A stretch of 64,000 nt of DNA from JAWLAT01 sp041395325 (lineage in GTDB: Bacteria > Pseudomonadota > Gammaproteobacteria > Xanthomonadales > SZUA-5): NCBI GenBank assembly GCA_041395325.1, contig JAWLAT010000017.1, positions 40,747 to 104,746 of the forward strand. The letters are read 5' to 3'. Shown here one piece after another: positions 25,790-34,377 of this stretch. Within the stretch, counting starts at the first letter, position 1, and each line of letters starts with the position of its first letter. A program made the translations under genes and the position numbers. The notes under the pieces are model-generated. The model searched no databases, was not told the DNA's origin, and saw nothing but the letters and a program-made list of their open reading frames with translations.

Positions 25790-26367
25790 GTCTCTTTCGC
25801 TCCCGCGGTACCGATGAGCTCGCGCAGCTTGCGCATCCCCCGATGCAGATTGACCCGGACCGAGTCCGGGGTCAGACCAGTCAGCTGCGCGATCTCGGCG
25901 CCGCTCATGCCTTCGACCAACCGCAGCGCCAGGGTCTCGGCGTAGCTGCCGGGCAGACTGCGGATGGCCGCCAGCAGCTGCCAGGCCTCGGCCTGCCGGG
26001 CCGGATCGGCGCTCGGATCATGGACATCGAAGGGCTCGGCCATGGGTTCCTCATGGTAGTTTTCCGGGCTGCGCAGATGGCGCGCGATGCTGGCAACCCA
26101 GGCACCGAAATGGGCCGGTTCCCGCAGTTGCCGCAGGCGCTGGAAGGCCAGCGCGAAGCACTCCTGGGTCAGCTCGTCGGCGATGGCCGGCCGAAACCGG
26201 GCCAGCAGCACGCCATGCACCAACGGCAGATAGCGGCGATACAGCCAGGTGCACGCCGCCTGACTGCCGTCGCGTGCCTGCGCCACCCGCCGAGCGACCG
26301 GCTCGATGGCCGCCGGCTCGCTGTCGGGCTGCCGCTCGCGGGTCGGGTGGGTGAGGGTGCGATTCAC
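25786..26367 (-). CDS. ECF-type RNA polymerase sigma factor
   Basis: A 193-residue sigma-70 family factor. Region 2 is readable around 40-110 (ACTWLYRRYLPLVHGVLL, DELTQECFALAFQRLRQL, AWVASIARHLR), region 4 around 135-185 (LPGSYAETLALRLVEGMSGAEIAQLTG, VRVNLHRGMRKLRELI). Paired with the overlapping FecR-domain gene downstream. Probable targets are not visible; a promoter for the pair should lie in 26368-26485. Confidence 0.88.
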   Translation of the reverse strand: MNRTLTHPTRERQPDSEPAAIEPVARRVAQARDGSQAACTWLYRRYLPLVHGVLLARFRPAIADELTQECFALAFQRLRQLREPAHFGAWVASIARHLRSPENYHEEPMAEPFDVHDPSADPARQAEAWQLLAAIRSLPGSYAETLALRLVEGMSGAEIAQLTGLTPDSVRVNLHRGMRKLRELIGTAGAKET

Positions 26368-26485
26368 GGATGCGGTCCGCTCATGGCAGTAGAGAGTCCG
26401 TCTGGCGCAGATTCGTTAACAGCGGCTTGCCGCCAGCATTGCCTGGCGGTCCAAGGCGAGTTCAGCGACCGAGGCAGACCCGAAT

Positions 26486-26567
26486 CTAGCCCGGATGTCA
26501 TGAGACTTCTGCTGCGGTCGCCGATCTCGTCGCCCTCGTCTACGAACCCTCATGACATCCGGGCTAG
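26486..26567. repeat. Inverted repeat with perfect 19-bp arms (MITE/BIME-like)
   Basis: Arms CTAGCCCGGATGTCATGAG (26486-26504) and its exact reverse complement (26549-26567), separated by 44 bases. It sits alone in the gap between the ECF sigma gene and the next plus-strand gene, pointing to no ORF. It has the size of a miniature inverted-repeat element or paired REP, or it could form a long hairpin at transcript ends on both sides. No target-site duplication was identified. Confidence 0.8.
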
Positions 26568-26658
26568 CGGCAATCCCAGCGATTGAGGTCCCGCCCAGCG
26601 TTAACAGTCCCGTTCGCCGAGCGCTCTTGCAGTCATCGACCTTCGACTGGAACCGACC

Positions 26659-28119
26659 ATGCGCCTGTGGACCTACGCCCTCCTTTTCGCCGCGTTGCTG
26701 CTCACATTCGACGATGCCCGGGGGGCGCCTGCGTCGCCTCGGCCGCTGCAGACCTGGGATGCCCTGCCCGCTTTCGATCCGCTGCATCTGGCCGGCGCCT
26801 ACCGTGGGCAACGCGTCTGCCCGATGTGCACCCATGGTTACGACGCCGGCCTTGTGCTGTTCCTGCCCTCCGATGGCAATCCCGTCGATGCCGCAGCAGC
26901 GATCGCGCCGATGCGTCGCGTGCGCGCGCAGATCGATTCGCCGCGCTTTCGGGTGTTCGTGATCCTGGTGGGCGCGACGCCGACCGCGGAGCTGCTGGAC
27001 GCCGTCGGCCACGCCCACCCGCAGTGGTACGTGGCGCAGCTGGATGGCGACGAAAGGACCGCGGCCGAGCACGACTTCGGGCTGGCACTGGGGGACGCGC
27101 CCATCGGCTATGTCTTTGCTCAGCGTCGATTGCTGCGCCGCTACGAGCGATCGGCGCTGCTCGATCCGGCGTCGACGCTGGCGCACGACGCAGGCTACGC
27201 GATGCAACTGCTCGACTGGCTGCATCCGATGCCCCTGCCGGCCGACGCCGAACACGACAGGCCGCAAGGCGAACTGTGGTTGGCGCCCTCGCGTCTGAAC
27301 GAGGCGCTGCAACTGGCAGATGCCGTGCCGGAACCGGCCTGCTTCCAAGGCGACGATGGCGCTGCCTTGGCGCAGGCGCTGCTGATCGTGAACGAGGCAG
27401 CAAGCGCGCCTCCCCGACCACACTGGGCGCGCACCAATTCACAAGGCTGCGTGGCACTAGCCGCCGATCCGGGCCGCTATCGCGTCACGCTCTACCCGCT
27501 GGGCGAGGCGCGCATGACGCGCGAGCTGCTGCGCGTCGACCCCACCGATCAACCGCCAGTGCTGGGGGCCTGCCAAGGTTGCGAAGCGGTCTACGACGGC
27601 CGTCCGTTGCATATCGCCAGCCGCACCGCACTGGCTGCCGGCGACGAACCCGGTGAGCGGCTGCATCTGCGCGGTCGGGTATTGGGCACCCATGGCAAAC
27701 CGGTCGCCGGCGTTCAGGTCTACGCTTATCAAACCGATCACGCCGGCCACTATCCGCCCCTGGACGGCGCCGGTCCCGCCGCCCAGCGACACGGCCGCCT
27801 GCGCGGCTGGGCGATCAGCGACACGCAAGGCCGCTATCACTTCGACAGCATCCGACCCGGCCACTACCCCGGCCGCCGCGTCCCGCAGCACATCCACCTC
27901 CACGTCATCGAGCCCGGCCGTTGCACCTACTTCCTGGACAACGTGGTGTTTGCCGATGATCCGTACCTGGCCGACGAACCCCCGTCCGAACAGCCCCGCG
28001 GTGGATCCGGCCTGACCAGGCCCGAACGCAGCGCCGACGGCAGCTGGCAGGTCCAGCGGGATATCCACCTGGGTCGTCATGTGAGCGACTACGACGAGTG
28101 CGGATCTGGTGATCGCTGA
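26659..28119 (+). CDS. Secreted two-domain protein with intradiol dioxygenase-like C-terminus
   Basis: A 486-residue protein with a signal peptide (cleavage near ARG-APA). Residues ~45-190 are thioredoxin-like, with a CPMC motif (54-57). Residues ~335-445 match intradiol ring-cleavage dioxygenases (protocatechuate 3,4-dioxygenase fold): GHYPP Tyr 365, GHYP Tyr 403, and QHIHLH with His 411 and 413, the four expected iron ligands. So it may bind ferric iron outside the cytoplasm; the substrate is unknown and the export is unusual for a catechol dioxygenase. Two further Cys (ACQGC) lie between the domains. The start at 26659 follows closely on no other gene. Confidence 0.72.
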   Translation: MRLWTYALLFAALLLTFDDARGAPASPRPLQTWDALPAFDPLHLAGAYRGQRVCPMCTHGYDAGLVLFLPSDGNPVDAAAAIAPMRRVRAQIDSPRFRVFVILVGATPTAELLDAVGHAHPQWYVAQLDGDERTAAEHDFGLALGDAPIGYVFAQRRLLRRYERSALLDPASTLAHDAGYAMQLLDWLHPMPLPADAEHDRPQGELWLAPSRLNEALQLADAVPEPACFQGDDGAALAQALLIVNEAASAPPRPHWARTNSQGCVALAADPGRYRVTLYPLGEARMTRELLRVDPTDQPPVLGACQGCEAVYDGRPLHIASRTALAAGDEPGERLHLRGRVLGTHGKPVAGVQVYAYQTDHAGHYPPLDGAGPAAQRHGRLRGWAISDTQGRYHFDSIRPGHYPGRRVPQHIHLHVIEPGRCTYFLDNVVFADDPYLADEPPSEQPRGGSGLTRPERSADGSWQVQRDIHLGRHVSDYDECGSGDR

Positions 28120-28138
28120 GGTGTGGATACTTGCAGCA

Positions 28139-28158
28139 ACGTACGCGTAGACGTACGC
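28139..28158. promoter_or_regulatory. Candidate operator of the YefM/YoeB operon
   Basis: Two copies of ACGTACGC (28139-28146 and 28151-28158), 12 bases apart, each containing the palindrome ACGTAC/CGTACG, 24 bases before the antitoxin start. YefM-YoeB operons are autorepressed by binding at short palindromic repeats ahead of the antitoxin, which fits. Confidence 0.6.
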
Positions 28159-28181
28159 TGATTCCATCACAGGAGCCCGCG

Positions 28182-28424
28182 ATGACGACCCTCACAGCCA
28201 GCGAAGCGCGCGCCAACCTCTACCGCCTCATGGATCAGACGGCGGAGTCCCATCAGCCGATCCTCATCTCCGGCAAGCGGCACAACGCTGTACTGCTGTC
28301 TGCCGAAGACTGGGCGGCGATTCAGGAAACCCTGCACCTGCTGTCGGTTCCCGGCATGCGCGAATCCATCAAGGCCGGCATGGCCGAGTCGGCTGACTCG
28401 CTCCCGACGGAGCTTGAATGGTGA
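28182..28424 (+). CDS. YefM/Phd-type antitoxin
   Basis: An 80-residue antitoxin. The start at 28182 follows AGGAGCCCGCG and gives MTTLTASEARANLYRLMDQ, the N-terminal DNA-binding signature of the Phd/YefM family. The middle HQPILISGKRHNAVLLSAEDWAAIQETLHLLS is typical, and the C-terminal tail (ESADSLPTELEW) should wrap and neutralise the toxin. It overlaps the toxin gene by 7 bases. Confidence 0.92.
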   Translation: MTTLTASEARANLYRLMDQTAESHQPILISGKRHNAVLLSAEDWAAIQETLHLLSVPGMRESIKAGMAESADSLPTELEW

Positions 28425-28684
28425 GCTGGCGTGTCGTCTTCGCCAAGCAAGCCCAAAAAGACGCACGCCATCTCAGTTCCGCCGGACTCAAAGACAAGGC
28501 GCAGTCGCTGCTGGCCGTGCTTGCCGACAACCCTCTGCAGACGCCTCCTCCCTATGAGAAGTTGGTGGGCGATCTGGCCGGCGCTTACTCCAGGCGCATC
28601 AATATCCAGCACCGGTTGGTGTATCAGGTGCTGGAGGCGGAACATACAGTCAAGGTGCTCCGCATGTGGACGCACTACGAGTAG
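28418..28684 (+). CDS. Txe/YoeB-type endoribonuclease toxin
   Basis: An 88-residue RelE-superfamily toxin that cuts mRNA on the ribosome. It has MVSWRVVFAKQAQKDA at the N-terminus, PPPYEKLVGDLAGAYSRRINIQHRLVYQV in the middle (the YoeB core with the basic and acidic active-site residues) and ends with the diagnostic MWTHYE. Starts inside the antitoxin gene. The pair looks intact. Confidence 0.93.
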   Translation: MVSWRVVFAKQAQKDARHLSSAGLKDKAQSLLAVLADNPLQTPPPYEKLVGDLAGAYSRRINIQHRLVYQVLEAEHTVKVLRMWTHYE

Positions 28685-28961
28685 GCGGCTGGCCGTTCGT
28701 ACCGACGCCGCTTCGCGGTGCTATGTCATCTTTTGGGTGGACGGGCCCGAGAGAACGCGTAACAACTGAGCGCTCCTGGATCCAATGCCGGCTGGAGCGC
28801 GCAATCCGTTCCATGCGCCTCAGCCCCGCTCGAGTCGATGCAATGCCGACTAGAACCAGACAGCCTGGGATCGATCTGCCGGGAAGCAGGGACTTTGGAA
28901 TGCGAACGCCCGCACAATGGCTTCCGACAGGAAGGTGGTCGATTGACCTGGAGGACATCGA

Positions 28962-29408
28962 ATGCTGACCGTACTACTCCTCGCCCTGGCAGGCACGACC
29001 GAAGCGCCCGTCGATGCGCAGAAGCCCTTCGTACTGGGTGACCTGGTTGCGCGCACCTGGATGGTGGGAAGGTGGCGCGGCGAGGTTCGTACCGATGACG
29101 GCTACACGCGAATTTGGGAGCTGACCAGGACGGCAGATGGCACCTTCGAGACGAACTTTTGCATCGCCTGCGGAACGGCTGCAGAAAGGCACCTCGTGGA
29201 GTACGGACGCTGGGGCGTATCCGGCCCGGTCTACTTCACGATCACCGAGGGCTGGATCGGCAACGGACGTCGGAACCCCGTCGATCCCAACGACGAATCG
29301 CTTTATGACGCCTACTACATCGTCGAGGCCAAGGGAGACAGCATGACGTACCGCAACGCCGCGACCGGCAATGAGTTCACCATTCGCCGCGAGGCGCAGA
29401 ACGACTGA
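28962..29408 (+). CDS. Small secreted protein of unknown function
   Basis: A 148-residue protein with an N-terminal hydrophobic stretch (MLTVLLLALAGT) that could be a short signal peptide. GGAGGACATCGA upstream supports the start. The mature part is beta-rich with several Tyr/Trp (WMVGRWRGEVRTDD, YGRWGVSGPVYFTI) and two Cys (CIACG), reminiscent of lipocalin-like small proteins (inference). Followed by the COQ7-like gene. No family assigned. Confidence 0.62.
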   Translation: MLTVLLLALAGTTEAPVDAQKPFVLGDLVARTWMVGRWRGEVRTDDGYTRIWELTRTADGTFETNFCIACGTAAERHLVEYGRWGVSGPVYFTITEGWIGNGRRNPVDPNDESLYDAYYIVEAKGDSMTYRNAATGNEFTIRREAQND

Positions 29409-29530
29409 CAGGTTCCACATGCACGATCGCAGCGGCTCACACGTTCCCGTCTACCGTGGGCACAGGCACGTCGGTCTCACGGACAGCGGTACCTGAGGCG
29501 GTCGCAGTTCCAATATTGAAGGCGAGCGTC

Positions 29531-30058
29531 ATGGCAGCAGTGGCCAGCGATCTAGGCGACCGCATCATCAGGGTCAATCACGCAGGCGAGCACGGCGCCA
29601 TTGGCATCTACACCGGGCAGATTCTCCTGGCCCGGCTGACGGCTCCAAAGATGGTCGCCGAACTGCGTGAGTTCCGCACCCATGAGCAACGACATCGAGC
29701 CATCTTTGGCGCCGAGTTGGAGCGGCGTGGCCGCCGTCGCTGCCGCAGTTATTGGCTTTGCGGCGCGGGTGGCTTCGTACTCGGGGCCATCACTGGTCTG
29801 CTTGGTCGCAGTGCCATTGCGGCCACGACCACAGCGGTCGAACGTGTGGTGCTCCGTCACCTGGAACAGCAACGCGTGGTGCTCCAGGACCACGACCCAG
29901 CCGCGGTATCCGCCATCTTATCGGTCGTGGCCGAGGAGCAGCAGCATCACGACCAGTCTTTGGCACACATTCAAGCGGGTACCTTCTGGCCTCGGATCAT
30001 CACGCCCATTGTGTCCGGCTCGACTGAAGCCGTGATCTGGCTGGGCATGCGGCTGTGA
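29531..30058 (+). CDS. COQ7-family demethoxyubiquinone hydroxylase
   Basis: Hydroxylates demethoxyubiquinone, a late step of ubiquinone synthesis. The start at 29531 (after GAAGGCGAG) gives 175 residues; a GTG at 29456 is possible but lacks support. The di-iron ligands of the family are all present: Glu in RVNHAGEHG (~20), Glu/His in THEQRH (~52, 55), Glu in AVERVV (~104), Glu/His in EEQQHHDQS (~136, 139). This short form resembles bacterial COQ7 proteins. With the chorismatase at 44752 it covers the two ends of ubiquinone head-group chemistry in this window. Confidence 0.85.
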   Translation: MAAVASDLGDRIIRVNHAGEHGAIGIYTGQILLARLTAPKMVAELREFRTHEQRHRAIFGAELERRGRRRCRSYWLCGAGGFVLGAITGLLGRSAIAATTTAVERVVLRHLEQQRVVLQDHDPAAVSAILSVVAEEQQHHDQSLAHIQAGTFWPRIITPIVSGSTEAVIWLGMRL

Positions 30059-30225
30059 GCTGCAACACTCCAAGCATCCGGACCCAGGGCGGAAGGATCC
30101 GAAGTGGGTGCTCGGTGCTGATGCGTTGGGACCGCGAGACCGGCGAACAACGGACAAGCTGCCGAACCACCGCTTTCGAAGTGCGAAAACTACTACTTAC
30201 GTCGACAGTTGGTTATCCTTCCAAA

Positions 30226-31042
30226 TTGGTTTCGAGAAAAACGGGTATACGGTGTGCGCTCACATTGATTACGGCATTGGCGTTGTTGTCCAGCTGTGCG
30301 TCCGTACAGCCAGTCCAGTCCGTTACTTATCAGCGTCCCGCGACTACGTCTGAACGGCGGTTTGAGACAAGCTACGAGCTCCTGTAGAAGCCTACTGGAG
30401 AGCGTATGCTCCGGAGTACAGGACTACTACGTCACAACAAATGAAAGCGGCTCAAACTCAACACACTTGACACCTACCGTGGCCTCTCTCCGTTAATGCC
30501 GCCGTTCACGTCCGCTAGCTTCACCGACAGAGACGTAATCTCGGTCGTCGGGACGACGGAGCGACGGAACCACGTATCGGTTGGTGAAACTTCCCAGACC
30601 CTGACTCCAGTTGCTTCGGTTCCTTATCGATGAAACCGGGGCCTTCGGAAGGCAGCGCGCTGAATAATCTTGGTGCGAGAATGGATGGAGCTGCTGTAAA
30701 CCTGAGCCGCAGTCAGTTCAGACTGACTCCGGCACCATCTACTACCCGAGTGGATGCATCAAAAAGGGCTACACGAACTACGAGTTGGTCTATGGTGGCA
30801 CTACGAGAGACTTTCAGATTTCACAGGGAATACACTCAGAATGACCTCGTGCTCGGCCAGCCTTCTCGCAGAATCTCGTCTATGAGAAGGGCGGCGAAAT
30901 GATTCGGTTCAGAGAACTGCAGCTGCAAGTGCACGAAACATCCAACGACCGCATTCGATTTTACGGTTGTGGCCGATGGGGACGCTTAAATCTTACCGCG
31001 CTTTTGGAACGGGCCTACGAAGAGAACTATGCCTCCTGCTGA
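30226..31042 (+). pseudogene. Decayed lipoprotein gene
   Basis: The first piece (from TTG at 30226, closing at 30387) reads a lipoprotein signal with ALALLSSCAS. Coding then continues in other frames: SGVQDYYVTTNESGS, then FTDRDVISVVGTTERR, a piece beginning near GTIYYPSGCIKKGYTNYELV, and EMIRFRELQLQVHETSN with a stop near 31042. At least three frameshifts. The family is unknown. GC is lower than in the intact neighbours. It lies directly after COQ7 and before the truncated ATPase. Confidence 0.5.
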
Positions 31043-31174
31043 GACATTGTCTGCCATCGTCCCGACTATTCTCCAATAGGTACGACAGAAAATTGCCATT
31101 GCGTCTAGAGCACAAGCCGAAACAATTGTGAGACGACTCAAAGTAGAGCTGCTCGATGGCGACGGGGGGTTCTA

Positions 31175-31735
31175 TCACAACCGAGGGTCTATAAGAGATG
31201 CGGCATTGAGCGGTGACCTGAGATGCTTGTGCCGCGGGCGAACAATCTTGGGGTTCGGGGTCGTCACTCTCGGATCAATGAGATCAAAGATTGACTTTTT
31301 GAAATCTTCCGCGGCGGTCATGGTCTTGCCGGTGCCAGGCGGCCCCACAAGCAGCAGCTTTCGCATCGGTGAGAACCCGTGCTCAAGCAATCTACTGCGC
31401 TCGCGTTGCTCGGTCAGCACCCGATCGAGCCGTGCCTGGATCGTGTCATCAAGCGCCATGTCGCTCAACCGAGTCTTTGGGTAGGCGACCGTAAGCAGAC
31501 TCGCCAGCTCCCCGCGTGGTTGTGCCAGCGGTGTAGGTGCGAAGGGCTGCTTGAGATCCACTGCCTTGGATCTGGCCTTCGCCTGATCGACAGCTTCACG
31601 CAGCTCGACAGCAAACTTGCCATGACCGGTCCGTGCGGCTTGGGCAGCAACTTGCATGGCAACGGCATAGAAGCGCGTGTCATCGCGCTCAGCATGACTG
31701 CGGATCAAAGCCTTGATCTGCGCTGCGTTCGCCAT
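31175..31735 (-). pseudogene. Truncated AAA+ ATPase
   Basis: The first ~145 residues are a typical AAA ATPase N-terminal region (MANAAQIKALIRSHAERDD, RFYAVAMQVAAQAARTGHG) ending at the Walker A motif LLLVGPPGTGKTMTA. Then the sequence departs: no Walker B, sensor or arginine finger follows, only ~40 residues (AAEDFKKSIFDLIDPRV...) before a stop. The core of the ATPase is missing, probably by deletion; the protein is unlikely to be active. AAA proteins of this type are often beside S8 proteases, and none is seen here. Confidence 0.75.
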
Positions 31736-32041
31736 GGCGCCCTCCGTGCACGTGCCGCGTTCGGACTTCCGCCCTAGGACCTTCTGAGCCCGATTGTGCT
31801 TCCGGCTGATTCAGAATGCACGCTCAGCGTCTGCTGTTTGGTCAGTTCGCATGACCCATGCCGGCGCTCGTGGCGCGGCGCACTGGGTATAGCGGGCAAT
31901 CTTCTTCGAAGTTGGACAAAGGAATGGGGCCGATTTCGCGGCGAATACTCGCGATGTCTAAAGTGTTCGAGTGAGCTGCGGATATCAATGCCCTCAGCGC
32001 TCGTTCTCGACCGCGAATCCTCGACCTCCCGAGCTCTTCCC
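31736..32041. other. Intergenic region, no gene seen
   Basis: About 300 bases upstream of the truncated ATPase (31735 is its start) and downstream of the patatin gene (minus, ending 32077). It holds AT-rich patches (for example TCTAAAGTGTTCGAG near 31957) but no clear gene, terminator or RNA. Confidence 0.45.
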
Positions 32042-32069
32042 TGTGCCCTGGGCCCTGAGCCCTGGACCC
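32042..32069 (-). repeat. Heptamer array, reverse orientation (4 copies)
   Basis: TGTGCCC, TGGGCCC, TGAGCCC, TGGACCC: on the minus strand GGGCACA, GGGCCCA, GGGCTCA, GGGTCCA. Same family as the arrays at 13965 and 43834. It lies 8 bases beyond the patatin gene's stop. Confidence 0.65.
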
Positions 32070-32076
32070 TTCCCAA

Positions 32077-33840
32077 CTACCCATGCCAAGCCGGCAGCGC
32101 CCGCAACCGCTCCTGCGTATACCGATACCCAATCTCGATCGCCCGATCGAAGTGGCGCCAGTCGAGCAGGTCGATTTCGTTGACGGGGGGGCGGAGGACG
32201 AGGTCGGAGGCGGCGAGGTTGGCGGCGGCGGTGGCGGCGGAGTTGACCATGCCGGCGCGCAGCAGGATGGCGGCAATGCCGGGGCGGCGGCCGCGTTGCA
32301 GATAGTGCTGGCGCAGCAGCCGCGGCAGCGCGGGCGATTCGGTTTCGTCGACGGCGGCCGAGATGGCGTGCTCGCCGGCGATGTCCACGCCGATCACCGG
32401 GCCGCGCATCTGCTGGCGCATCACGTCCAGCGGCAGGTTGTTGATGACGCCGCCGTCGACCAGCACCTGGCCCTGCTCGAACACCGGCGGAAGCAGGCCG
32501 GGGATGGCGACCGAGGCGCGCAACGCCCGCCACAAGCGGCCCTGCTGGTGAATCATCACCTGACCGGAGGTGAGATTGGAGGAGACGCAATAGAAGGGCA
32601 GCGGCAGGTCCTCGATGTCCAGCTGCTGGCCGTAATGGTGGGCGATCATCCGTGAGGCCTTGCGGCCGCGCACCAGGGCGATCAGCGGCAGCGTGTAGTC
32701 GTTGACCGGATTGGTGGCGACGAAGGCGCGGCGCATGCGCTCGACCTGTTCTTCGTCGCTCCATTCCAGTGCCACGCCGGCCGCCATCAGCGCGCCGATC
32801 GAAGTGCCGCCGACGCGGTCGATCTGCAAACCGGCTTCGCGCAGCGCGCGGATCACGCCAATGTGGGCGAAACCGCGGGCGCCGCCGCCGGACAGCACGA
32901 TGCCGGCCGCCTGCCCGACCAGCTCGCGGGCCAGTCGCTGCAGATCCTCGTGCTGGCGCCAGTGGTGATGATGTTCGGTCTGACAGGCCGCCGACCAGGC
33001 CAAAGCGGCACCCGGGCGGATGGCGCCGCGATGGCGCAGCAGCAGCCAGCGCGACTGGATGCGACCGCGGCGTGGGATGGCCAGGGCCTGCTCGGGCGCG
33101 TACTCGGCATCGGCCAGCAACAGCAAGCGATCGGCCTGGCGCAGGCAGCGCTGCCGCCAGTTGGCATCGTCGTCGTAGTCAGCCAAATACAGTGCTACCC
33201 GCTGATCGCTCTCCAGCGCGCTCAGCTCACCGGCATTCAAGCCGGCTGCCTGGCTCTGGTCGATCAGCCGCACCGGCCCGAAGCGCTCCAGACTGTGCAG
33301 CAGGTCGTCGGCCAGACGCCGCAAGGGCAGGTCCGGGTGCAGGCCGATCAGGGCGATCGAGCGGGGCGTGCGGCCATCGGGCTCGTGCATCGCCGATTCC
33401 AGCCGCTGTACCGCCAGCCGCGCCACGTGCAGCGTGGCCTTGGGGTGATGGTGGGCCAGCCGGTCGAAGGCCTCACGGCTGAGCCGGACCAGCTCGCTGT
33501 CGCGCAGGGCGCGGACGGTGCCCACCCGCGGCTGGCCGGACAGCAGCGCCATCTCGCCGACCGTCTCGCCGGCCTCGATGACGCCGATCTGCCGCTCGCC
33601 CTCGCCCTGCTGCCGATAGGCGCCGAGCAGGCCCGACAGCAGCACATAGAGCGCGTCGGCGTGATCGCCCTCGCGGAACAGCACGTGGCCGCCGGGCAGA
33701 CTCTGCCACTCCAGATCCTCGGCCAGGCTGCGCAGCGCGGCGCCGTCCAGACCCTGGAACAGGGGCAGCGAGGCCACCAGCGCCAGCGGATCGCGATCGG
33801 GCGTGGAGGGCTTCCACCAGCGGCGCAGCAGCTCGAGCAT
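32077..33840 (-). CDS. cNMP-binding, patatin-like phospholipase (NTE family)
   Basis: About 587 residues. Residues ~20-140 form a cyclic-nucleotide-binding domain (LPLFQGLDGAALRSLAEDLEW, GHVLFREGDHADALYVLLSG, GETVGEMALLSGQPRVGTVRA). The C-terminal half is a patatin phospholipase: oxyanion motif SGGGARGFAHIGVIRAL, nucleophile GTSIG (Ser about 347) and the Asp of the dyad in VDGGVINNLP. A Ser-Asp lipid acyl hydrolase or lysophospholipase linked to the inner membrane, perhaps controlled by cAMP or c-di-GMP. The start at 33840 (MLELLRRWW) seems more likely than the in-frame ATG at 33864. Confidence 0.9.
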   Translation of the reverse strand: MLELLRRWWKPSTPDRDPLALVASLPLFQGLDGAALRSLAEDLEWQSLPGGHVLFREGDHADALYVLLSGLLGAYRQQGEGERQIGVIEAGETVGEMALLSGQPRVGTVRALRDSELVRLSREAFDRLAHHHPKATLHVARLAVQRLESAMHEPDGRTPRSIALIGLHPDLPLRRLADDLLHSLERFGPVRLIDQSQAAGLNAGELSALESDQRVALYLADYDDDANWRQRCLRQADRLLLLADAEYAPEQALAIPRRGRIQSRWLLLRHRGAIRPGAALAWSAACQTEHHHHWRQHEDLQRLARELVGQAAGIVLSGGGARGFAHIGVIRALREAGLQIDRVGGTSIGALMAAGVALEWSDEEQVERMRRAFVATNPVNDYTLPLIALVRGRKASRMIAHHYGQQLDIEDLPLPFYCVSSNLTSGQVMIHQQGRLWRALRASVAIPGLLPPVFEQGQVLVDGGVINNLPLDVMRQQMRGPVIGVDIAGEHAISAAVDETESPALPRLLRQHYLQRGRRPGIAAILLRAGMVNSAATAAANLAASDLVLRPPVNEIDLLDWRHFDRAIEIGYRYTQERLRALPAWHG

Positions 33841-34002
33841 CAACGATCCCGGCGAGGGGGCCACGCCATGGTAGCCGGTCGCTGGTCGCCGTGATGGCCG
33901 GCGCGAGTCACACTGAGACCTTTTGCGACGTTTTGCGACACAGGTGGCCGGGCCTGGGCAGATGCTCTGTTAAGATGTGACGAATTTCTGACCAGACCGA
34001 CG

Positions 34003-34269
34003 ATGCCGGATCTCCTCATTCGAGGCATAGAAGACGAGCTCGCCGAGCGCATCAAGAACTACGCTCGGGACCGCGGCATGACGATCAATGCCAGCATTCT
34101 GGAGATCGTCCGCAGTGCGCTCAGTGCCCGTCCGACGACGGCGGTGGCCAGCCGCGCGCGGGAGATCGATGAGGGTGATGGCGAGATGCGCGTACTCGGC
34201 GGCAGCTGGAGTTCGGACGAGGCCCGCGCCTTCCACGAAGCCATCGGTGCACTGGAAAACTTGAAATAG
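34003..34269 (+). CDS. Solitary ribbon-helix-helix (FitA-like) antitoxin-type protein
   Basis: An 88-residue protein with an Arc/FitA-type RHH domain: MPDLLIRGIEDELAERIKNYARDRGMTIN (first strand and helix) and the C-terminal tail GGSWSSDEARAFHEAI, close to the toxin-binding tail of FitA-type antitoxins. No PIN-domain toxin (about 130-140 residues) follows: the next gene is a coiled-coil membrane protein. It is therefore an orphan antitoxin or a stand-alone regulator. TGTTAAGATGTG upstream could be part of its promoter. Confidence 0.75.
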   Translation: MPDLLIRGIEDELAERIKNYARDRGMTINASILEIVRSALSARPTTAVASRAREIDEGDGEMRVLGGSWSSDEARAFHEAIGALENLK

Positions 34270-34377
34270 CCCCCCGCTTGCCGGCCAAATACGGGTTCAC
34301 GTCGTCCGTATTGGGTCCGATGTCCGCACTGAATCGATCAATCGCTCCCGCACGCCGCCTGTCGGTGATGGTGCGGC

